Assembly (NCBI RefSeq): GCF_014356525.2 | Contig: NC_052518.1 | Span: 102,048,767 to 102,112,766 of the forward strand | DNA: 64,000 nt | DNA from: Nilaparvata lugens | Lineage: Eukaryota; Arthropoda; Insecta; Hemiptera; Delphacidae | Direction: 5' to 3' | Part shown: piece by piece, positions 48,284 through 58,600 of the stretch | Position numbering within the stretch: the stretch's first letter is position 1 | Layout: each line of letters opens with the position of its first letter | Notes under the pieces: generated by a model | Told to the model about the DNA's origin: nothing | The model's input: only the letters and a program-made list of their open reading frames with translations | The model's database searches: none | Translations under genes and position numbers: made by a program

Positions 48284-48640
48284 TTTCAAAAGTTTTATAA
48301 GTTTTGAATTGAATTCAAACCTTACAAAACTAACAAAAATTGAACTTGGCGCCCTTGTGGAACACCAACCTGAAGGTGCCAAAATCTGCTGTCTTGGCTG
48401 GCAACCCCAATGTAGGCCTAATGAGAGCAATAGCTATGCAGCGTCTTCAGAATATACTGTACTTATGACATTTTTAAACACTACGGCTCGTAGCCTATTA
48501 CATTCAGCCACCAGCGAGTGGCTGGCGTCTGGGAACACCAGAATTGACTGCCAGACTGGTGACCCGAGTAAGACACCAGCCGGGTCGCCAAAATCTGATG
48601 ACCAACCGCCAGAATCTGCGCGCTAGTTAAAATGAGCGCA

Positions 48641-49042
48641 ATAAGAACTAATGCCCCGCGACTCGCTCGACAGTGGCCTAATGCACTACAGTAGAGCACC
48701 GATTATTCGGGCGTTCCTCGAGTGATAAAATTGAAAACCTAACCTATTCTGTATTTAAAGCTTATTGATTCACCGCAAAGGGTTAAATAGATTATTTGGA
48801 TACTGTCATGCATCAATTTATTAGTCCAAATAACAATGTGCCTCTGCTGCCTCAATTTGATCATTAAATGAGTTGTGCCTGTATTATCAAGTGGCCGGTC
48901 ATCAACGACAGGACAAGTGTGAACGGACAGTATTCAGATATTGGCTCATACATTCATTGTCTACTCTAAATCTTGCTATTTGCGGAAATGTACTATACTA
49001 GGACACCAGTGTCCGAGCGAGTCAAAGGACATTAGTTCTTAT
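48641..49042. mobile_element. Inverted-repeat element
   Basis: ATAAGAACTAATGCCCCGCG on the left continues into ACTCGCTCGACAGTGG and pairs with CCAGTGTCCGAGCGAGTC and GGACATTAGTTCTTAT on the right. No coding capacity is seen inside. The G+C-richer sequence just to its left (48340-48640) may be part of a larger or older element. Confidence 0.75.
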
Positions 49043-49207
49043 GGCATCCATTGGACTAACATCACATGATCATCACCGGGAATTGAATCGAATTGCTGCT
49101 ATTACTGACACCATTGTTGCCCTAGTATAATACCATCGCAACATTATTATCGAACACAACTTTTTCATGATTTCCATTCTCTGATTAGATATCAGGTAAC
49201 AGCTTAA

Positions 49208-49761
49208 GGCTGTTCGCTACACTTTTTATTATTTAAATTGGATAATCTTTTTCAAAATAATTGTTAAGATCATTTTAAGAGTGAGAAAAAGTGACAACTG
49301 AATTTTTCAAGTGTTCTAATAAGCGAGTTATGGGTTGTTGAAGTGCTAACTTTCCAGATCATAAACGGTTTCGACTATAAGAACTTCTTTAAAAAATTCA
49401 AAAAATGTATCTTTCCCAACTAAAACATTTTATTCCCCATATTGTTCATAAATAAAAAGTAACATTTTTTGTAAATTCGATAACTTGTTCATTTTGGCAT
49501 TAATCGCGAAAAAACGCATATTAGAACAAAGCCAATGATATACTAAATGTATTAAAAAAAATCCAATGGAAAATTCGAAACCGTTTATGATCTGAAAAGA
49601 AAACTGAGTTTAGCACTTCAACAACCCATAACTCGCTTATTAGACCACTTAAAAATGTCAGTTGCCACTTTTTCTCACTCTTATAATGATCTTAACAATT
49701 ATATAGAAAAAGATTAATCAATTTAAATAAAAATAAAAAAGGTGTAGCCTACCGAACAGCC
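49208..49761. mobile_element. TTAA-flanked palindromic MITE, ~554 bp
   Basis: TTAA lies at 49204-49207 and 49762-49765. The arms are long: GGCTGTTCGCTACAC is followed by TTTTTATT and later CATTTTAAGAGTGAGAAAAA and AATAAGCGAGTTATGGGTTG, all recurring inverted on the right side. Only the central ~150 bp is unpaired. It is non-coding. Confidence 0.88.
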
Positions 49762-50148
49762 TTAAAAAATTACATCGCATGCTAACATTATCGGTCATTT
49801 TTCAACATAGCAGAGATAGTTCAACGGGATTCGACTGTTTAGAAATCTCTAGTACTGAAATTGATCTCAAAGAAAAATAAAATGAAGAATTTTCATCGTT
49901 GCTGAGGTTACAACCAGTCTCAAGGAAATAGCAGTTCCAAGTCCCTATATTCACAAAAAAATAGAACCTCCGCCATAACGTCTTCAGACTACAAAAATAA
50001 TAGCAATATAAGAAAACAAGCTATTATATAAATAGTTATTGTGATAAAATGAATTTTCATTTGAGAATCAGGAAAAGTAATGCATCACACTAAGTAAAAG
50101 TAAAAAGGGCAATGGGCGCATGGGTCAATTTATAGCATTAAAAGAACG

Positions 50149-51600
50149 TACAGAATTTATTGTGATCCACAAAAATATAATGTCAAAACTGTAATTTCTA
50201 CATGAAAATATGTTCTACGTCATTCTGAACTGAATGCGGAAAAAGAATATAATAAAACTGGAATGCAAAGATAGGACATAAGTAAATCCTCATTGATCAA
50301 GTAATTCTTACTCATCGAATAAAAAATTAAATTTCTTATCTGTACCAAAATGACATATAATTAAACATGTATGTGGTCAGAAACATCGAAAATTATATCA
50401 ATAACAAATATCAATAACATACCAAAATGACATATAATTAAACATGTATGTGGTCAGAAACATCGAAAATTATATCAATAACATACAGAATTTATTGTGA
50501 GCCACAAAGAAATAATGTCAAAACTGTAATTTCTACATGTAAATATGTTCTACGTCATTCTGAACTGAATGCGGAAAAAGAATATAATAAAATTGGAATG
50601 CAAAGATAGAACATAAGTAAATCCTCATTGATAAAGTAATTGTCACTCATCGAATATAAAATTAAATTTGTTATCTGAACCACAGTGATTTTGCAGCATA
50701 GCATGTATGTATTTAATAAATCAGAAATTATATCGAGAAATCGTCATTCATCGAATACAAAATTAAACTTCTTATCTGTACCAAAATGACATATGAATAA
50801 ACTAGTAGTAAGAAAAAAGTACTAGTACTAAGTACTAAGAAAAATAAGAAATGATACTTATAAATCGTCACTAATGGAATACAAAATTAAATTTGTTATC
50901 TGAACCACAGTGATTTTGCAGCATAGCATGTATGTAGCTATTCAAGAAATTGATACTCTTCGAATACAAAATTAAACTTCTTATCTATACCAAAATGACA
51001 TATGAATAAACTTATAAGTAGTATGAAAAATCAGAAATGATACTGATAAATCGTCACTCATGGAATAAAAATTAAATTTGTTATCTGAACCACAGTGATT
51101 TTGCAGCATAGCATGTATGTAGCTATTGAAGAAGTCGTCACTAATCGAATACAAAATTAAACTTCTTATCTGTACCAAAATGACATATGAATAAACTAGT
51201 AGTAAGAAAAAAGTACTAAGTACTAAGAAAAATCAGAAATGATACTTATAAATCGTCACTAATGGAATACAAAATTAAATTTGTTATCTGAACCACAGTG
51301 ATTTTGCAGCATAGCATGTATGTAGCTATTCAAGAAATTGTTACTCTTCGAATACAAAATTAAACTTCTTATCTATACCAAAATGACATATGAATAAACT
51401 TATAAGTAGTATGAAAAATCAGAAATGATAATGATAAATCGTCACTCATGGAATAAAAATTAAATTTGTTATCTGAACCACAGTGATTTTGCAGCATAGC
51501 ATCGAATACAAAATTAAACTTCTTATCTGTACCAAAATGACATATGAATAAACATGTATGGAGTAAAGGGAATCGGAAAATCGATTCAGAACAAATATTG
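50149..51600. repeat. Higher-order tandem array with two alternating subunits
   Basis: A 336-bp direct repeat starts at 50149 and 50485 (ACAGAATTTATTGTG). It grades into an array in which subunit A (AAATTAAACTTCTTATCT, then CCAAAATGACATATGAATAA) and subunit B (AAATTAAATTTGTTATCTGA, then GTGATTTTGCAGCATAGCAT) alternate. A occurs near 50760, 50970, 51152, 51357 and 51511; B near 50660, 50882, 51068, 51267 and 51455. Spacing is about 155-220 bp. The open frames seen on the minus strand are by-products of the repeat. Confidence 0.88.
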
Positions 51601-51962
51601 CACAACTATAAAACACTAATAATATAAATTGGCAATTTATACAACGAACATTTCTTTACACTTTACGTACATATAATAATTTTCAATACTTCAAAATACC
51701 AACTTTCTTATTAACACTTTACACATCAACCATTTTTTTGGTCGCGGGAGATAATACTAATAGTCGTGCAAGACAGTCAATGATACACTGACCGTGAACC
51801 TAAGATAATAGTTTGAATGATACTGTTTCGATTACAGTAAACTGATAGTACTAAGAACGTTATACTGACTGAAGCCTAAAAAGCACCGCTTCAGTACAGA
51901 CTTATTCTTCATCGAGTAAGAGATCAAAATAATAAAAAATAGTGACGTGTTTGGATTTCAGA
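51601..51962. other. Region 3' of the zinc-finger gene
   Basis: This A+T-rich stretch directly follows the zinc-finger stop codon in the minus direction and probably contains its 3' untranslated region. TTTATT (AATAAA on the minus strand) occurs here, but I cannot choose a poly(A) site. Confidence 0.45.
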
Positions 51963-52626
51963 TTAATGTGATTCTCCTAAATCTTTCAAAATTACTTTTG
52001 AAAGAAATAGCTTGTCGTGGGGTCTACTCTCAACAACACGTTTTGACGTGGATTTTTTAGCGACCGGTATTTTTTCAGGCTGTTCATTAACAACAGAAAT
52101 ACAGGCCGCCTTTGATTTGTGTTGATTTTTGATATGGATGCGACAAGCCGTGTGTGTGTTGAACATCCCCCTGCATAGCGAGCAAGAGAATGAACGAGCT
52201 AGGTTCGTTTTAATGTTGGACATTTCCGGGGATTTTTTTGGAGGCTGCGTATTTTTAGCTGCCTCAACGGCAGCAATGTCAATAGAGCAGTTTGGATGAA
52301 CTGTAGTAGAGTGATTCATTAGACGCTCGTACGAAGGATTGATTAAATTGCAAATGTTGCATTTGAAAAGTTCTTCGTCAAAAATGGAAATGCTGATAGA
52401 TGAAAACGGGTGAGTCGTTTTAAAATGATCATGTAGAGCGTTTTTATAGTCTACACGACCGCATATTTGGCATTCGTAAATGACCTCCTCTTCAGTGGCA
52501 TCGGCATCGTTCGGCTGAGAGACAGTTGCTGTGACCATTGGTGGTGTACTTGGGTGACGTTTGGCCATGTGATCTTTCAAACCATTTGCATCCAAACATT
52601 GGAAGGAGCAAAGTGTACATGTATGT
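51963..52626 (-). CDS. Zinc-finger gene, terminal exon with four fingers
   Basis: The acceptor GGTTTTTACAG starts HTCTLCSFQCLDANGLKDHM; fingers two to four begin YECQICG, FKCNICN and FSCSLCR. A 51-residue tail rich in K, S and V ends KVILKDLGESH and TGA. All zinc ligands are present. Confidence 0.92.
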
Positions 52627-55600
52627 CTGTAAAAACCAAAACCAATTTCAATATTACAAGTCATATTGGAAACAGAAAGATTGAGCAACTTCTCCACATT
52701 AAAGAGATGAATAAACAAGATATTGTCAATTCCACTCTAGACCAAATGTGGAATTGACAATATCTTCTTTATGCACCTGAGTATTACTATAGTGACATTC
52801 AAGTCAGCACCTGATTTAGACAAAACAGATAGCTCTATCATTTTCTACCTCCGCACTATTGCCAAATCCTTTGTTGACTATGAAGAAAGATAGATCATGA
52901 GAAAATATATATTCTTTCCAAATAAAATGTCTTTTAGACAGAGTTGATGATTATTAAATTATTAAATTAACCTCTGTTGTTTGCGCCAAGGATCTTCTTT
53001 GTAAAACCGTCTCACAGAATTGTAGAATAACCACATAAAGATTAACATATCCTATCAGAGAGATTCATACGGTGACATCATAGTCAATGATAAATCGATA
53101 GTCTGGTTTGGTCTAGTATCGATATGGTGATACGTCATCAAAGGAATCTCACCTATGCTAAAGAGCGCTCTCCTTCTCTTTCATTTGATAAAACTCTCAT
53201 GGCTGTATATTTGATATAATAAAAATTATAATTATTATTTGGGTTTTTACCTGTTGCTTCCATTGTGAAATTGTGAATAAATAACATTTTAAAATCCTTC
53301 TATTCATTTTTCATGCTGTCATTGAATAAAACTTGATTTGATATCGATATTGAAACTGAACAGTTAGTTCTCTCCAATCAAGTCAATTTAAAACTATATT
53401 GTATGCAAACAATACAAACTATCAAATAAATACACCTACATCTACACACATGATAATGGAAGAGAAATATGTATTATTTCGAGATGTCGATGAGATTGTG
53501 ACAAAATATGTGGACTTGCATTTTATAATGTATGCATACAATTACAGTATCTATATGAGATAAACCTGATCTAAAATTCCAATTGACGCCTACCTTTTAC
53601 AGATGAATCTGTGAAACAATAATTTATGCCTGTATTCAATTTTTCTTTTCGTTTTCCCTTACTTCTTTTATTTTTCTTTTACTTCTTTTCCTATTTTCTT
53701 TATAAGGAACTGCAACAAGAAAGCAGTGCTCCTATGACATGTCAAAGTTTTATAATCTAACATTACTAATATACACCATATACATAAACAACATACAAAA
53801 TAACATCTTCAACAATTGCACATCAAGCATAAATTATCACTCAATGCACTACCAACTCAGAGATTGAGGGCTTGAAGGGATTCAAATATGAAAACCATAT
53901 AAAACTGGCATTTCTCTGTCAATTAATATCGAATATTCTTTGTGAGTTGTTTGAATAAATTGAGAGTAATATTTTGAAGGATGATAAACATAACCTCAAT
54001 TCCTTCAATTTTTACCCATATTTGATTGGAAGACAAGATAACGTGCGATCGTATATCAAAAGTTGCCTCATATTGCCATCTTAATGGGGCCCTAAACAAT
54101 AATTATTTGAGATAATTTGAACATCTACTTCTACTGTAACATTTAAAAGCGGGGAAATTTTTTTACATGTACTGTATAGTTCAGAAATTGAAAACTATTA
54201 AAAGTATGATTTAAAAATTATGGAATAGAATCTTACTCTTTCTCTGGTCGACATCTCGGTCTTTTACTGTTACTGGTGTCATCCGAATCGACTTTGTTCT
54301 TTTCCGAAGTGGCCGAAACTTTTGTCGCAGACCTCTTTCTGTAAGCCTGCAAAATTCAAACAAATACTGCGATGAGCCGACAGCGAAAAAAAATAACCTC
54401 GAATAATGACTAAATAAGCTGGTCTTAAGTTGGGTTTACATTAGTCAAGTTTACTTGAATTCAAGTTTTTTCAACAGTTTAGTTAAATGGGCGATTTTGA
54501 ATTCAAGTTTTCATAACTTCAAAAGTACATAATTATAAATTGAAAGATCTAATTAATCTCAAAGGTTTCCTCTTACTTGCATCATACTTTTATATCTAGT
54601 TGTTTTTATACATTCTACATTGACTGACATTCTTCATCTCATTTTCCGTTTATAGGTTGAACTTTGCCTACAAGATTCAAGTTGAATTCAAAAGTCAAAC
54701 ATGTTCAACATCTACAAAACATGAAGAACGGTCTACATTGGTATAGTGGATTCAAGTTAACTTGACTAAAAGTTTGCAAAAATGTAAAATTGCAAATTTA
54801 CTACTGATCAGCTTACTACAGATCAGCTCATTGTGACTTTTGAATTGTAGACTATATTTATGGAATATAGAGCTAGATAGTTGGATTACCACAGCATCAG
54901 TGCAAATATAATTCTGAGTTCTGATATAACTATTTCAATTCCGACGTCGTCGTCTATGTGAATAGTCCCATTAGAATTTATGGGAAGAATATTTTCACTG
55001 ATACTGATGTATTGGAATTTACTAAGAGTGCATTTTTAATACAGTACCCAGAGGTTTATTGTGATTCAGTTATTCTTTCGTACCTCCAACTCTAAGTGTC
55101 GGTTGCACGTACGTCGATTAAATTTTAATCGTGATTAATTCCACGAGCACCAATCAGAGAAGCCGTCTTTTCAAAAATGCCATGAGGAAAGGCAAGGCTT
55201 GTGGCATTGATGGAATACCAGTAGATCTATGGAAGGAAATGGGAGAGAAGGGAATTGAAGAAGTCACATATCTGTGCAACAAAATATATGAGAATGGAGA
55301 ATGGCCTGAGGAATTTCTAATCTCAGTTATTGTACCAATTCCAAAGAAGAAAAACACTCGAAAATGTGAGGAATTCAGGACAATCAGTCTAATAGCTCAT
55401 ACAGCGAAAATCCTTTTGAGAATAATAAATAGAAGGCTGTATGGGAGGTTGAATAACTCAATAGGAGAGGAACAATATGGTTTTAGGAAGGGCGGAGGCA
55501 CTAGGGAAGCAATTGGCTTGTTAAGAAGTATTGGAGAGAGATTTGTAGAGAAACAGAGAGAGGTTTTTGTGACATTTGTGGATCTGGAAAAAGCATTTGA

Positions 55601-58600
55601 CAGAGTCAGATGGGACCGACTTATGGATACTCTGAAAAGAAGAGGTGTGGAATGGGAGGAGAGGAGACTAATCAGGAACCTGTATGTCAACCAGACCAGC
55701 AGAGTGAGAATAGAGGGCGAAATTGGAGAAGAGAGTAGAGTGTGAAGAGGAGTGAGACAGGGATGTTGTATGTCACCAATCCTTTTCAACGTTTACCTAG
55801 AGGATATATTGCAGGAGTGTTTGGATGGCAAAAGAGGAGTCAGCATTGGAGGAAGACACATAGAGTGCATAAGATTTGCAGATGATATGGCGATCCTGGC
55901 TGATAGCTGGACAATGATGAATGGAATGTTGAGAGAGGTGAATGAGGCTTGTGAGAGGTATGGAATGAGGATAAACGTCAGGAAGACAAAGTGCATGAGA
56001 ATTGGTGCAGGGAGAACAAGAAAGGGGAATGCTGTACTGGAGGGTGAACAGTTGGAACAGGTATCATTTTTCAAGTATTTAGGAAGCATAATGGAAGAGG
56101 ATATGAAATGCAACAAAGAAATCAAAGTAAGAATTGCTATGGCAAATACAGCATTCAATAAGAAAAAGAGAATTCTTTGTAGCCAACTGGACAAGACACT
56201 AAGGAAAAGGCTAATAAAGTGCTATGTTTGGAGTGTGGCACTGTATGGTGCAGAAACTTGGACGCTGAGAAAGGAGAATAAGAGGAGGCTTGAGGCATTG
56301 GAAATGTGGATATGGAGAAGGATGGAGGGGATCAGTTGGAGGGATAAAGTTACAAACGAGGAGGTGTTGAGGAGGGTTGGGGAAAGAAGGAGTCTACTGG
56401 ATGTGATAAAGGGAAGAAAGAGGAGATGGCTGGGACATTGGATGAGACGGCAATGCTTGTTGGTGGATGCCATGGAGGGGACCATTCAGGGAAGAAGAGG
56501 AAGAGGGAGAAGAAGATACAAAATGTTGGACGACATCAAGGAGGGGATGAGCTACTATGCAACGAAGCGACTGGCAGAGAATAGAAGAGAGTGGAGGGCT
56601 GCTGCCATATAGAAGGACCTGCTTACGAGCAGAAAACTACAGACAGACAGATTGGTTCTCGTAAAATTAATCACGGTTAAAATTTAACCGACGTACGTGC
56701 AGCCGGGCCCAAGGCTGCAAATATATTCGACTGTATATTTGTATTTTTCAACGCATTAATTTACTGATCTAAAAGTGATAACATACTGTAAATAAAAACA
56801 CTTCACTCAAATGAGCTACTTTTTAACAAATTGATAACAATAAAAAAATCTTGAAGTACCCTTTATTTTAAAGTTTTTAAGAAATCAAGTGGTTGACTGG
56901 TTTGAATGAATTACACGACACAAGTTTGATTGTAATAATGGACTGCATTGAACACTTTGAATATGCTTAACAAACTTGAATATGAATTGATAGAATGGCT
57001 CGCAGAATTGCACACCGCGAATTATGCTGTAACGTCTTGTTTGTACACATTTCATATCCACACTGTCCGCCATTCACTGGGTTCTGGGTTAGAGTTCATC
57101 ACAGGAAGCACAAAGAGCGCTCGCTCCTCAATGAGGATACAATAAAACATGATACACTTGAACAATGAAACATGATACGCTTGAACATAAAGGGTACTTC
57201 AAGATTTTTATATTGTTTTTATTAATTCATACTGTAAATGTCTCTCATTTCACCATTACTCCCGAATATCAATTTGAGGCGTGCTCATATATCAAATTCA
57301 ACTCTACATTTTTTCAGTTACACAATTAACTCATTTTTAACAATAAATTACAGTATATTCTCTTATAAGTCTACTTATCTCGAAAACAATGCAGTTCAAC
57401 AAATCAAGCAAATAGCAAATAGTTATAGTAAATAATGAGGAATTACCCTTTTCAATCTGGGAGGATCTTTGGTCGTTGAATCACTATCTTTCGATGATTC
57501 TACAGAAACTTCTTTTTTGTCTGCCTTCATTTCGATTTCTAGCCTCCATATAACCCGATTAATCTAGGACAAAATTATTACACATATTAATTAGGTAATC
57601 ATTGATTCCGTATGACGTTCAATTTTTGGAGTTAATTATGGTACACAATGAGAAATTTTGGTTGGAAGCTAACCTTGGAGGACACACCTCAAAAAAGGTT
57701 AAGAACTAAAATAATGCCTTCTATGTTTCATAATACTTCCAGATGAGAATTATCCATGTTCAAGTAAACCAAGTTAACATAGGACTGCGATATTCCAAAT
57801 AATGAAATTGAAATATGTATAGAGACATTCTTGAATAGATTGTAGCAATTCGAAATAATAACAACCAATTGAAATTACAAATTGCTATCACTGGGAAAGA
57901 ATCGATTTAATCAAAATGAGTTTAGATTTCCGTTGAAAGATATCTGATGGGAAAAATCTGATATTGATAAATAACAAGAAACCGTAATTTTCTGGCTTCA
58001 ACATGAGCTAGTCTTGCAAAATGATTATCCGATAATTAGAAAGCTTGTAAAACTGACTGGCTCAATATACAAAATATTCATGATTAAATTGAACAATATC
58101 AGCAATAAAATATTCACTTACATAAGTCTCGTATTGTTTTTTTTCAGCAGAAGAAGGTCTGAAAAAAAAAAACAAACATAATTATCATTATCATTCATTC
58201 ATTGACAATAATAAATTACGTAATTCGAGTTGAACAAACAGGGACTCGCCCAACACTGTTTCTATACCTAATTTAACATAATGTAATTTATTCATTTCAT
58301 TTCATCAACTGACCACCCTTGAGTACATGATTTTGCCAAATTTATACCACAAGAAAATGTGTGCTATCCTTTTAAACCAACTTGAGGTTTGCAATATTCT
58401 TGAAGTTTGTTTATATAAGCAGTCTGAGGTTATTTTTGTAATTTTCATAAACTAATTCACTCAAAATTTCCAGTCCAAAATAATTATTAAATGAAATTAT
58501 CGTCATAGAAATCAAGCATATCTTTCAAATTAACATCCAAGAAAAGTCTTGAATGCTTGAATAAACTAGCCTATATCATCAATTTTATGTTATAGATAAG

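Noticed and set aside
51369..51605. Repeated minus-strand frames with SFLIFHTTYKFIHMSFWYR as a small repeat protein
   Set aside because: They are translations of the A/B tandem array; substitutions do not favour the frame and no start or context supports a gene.
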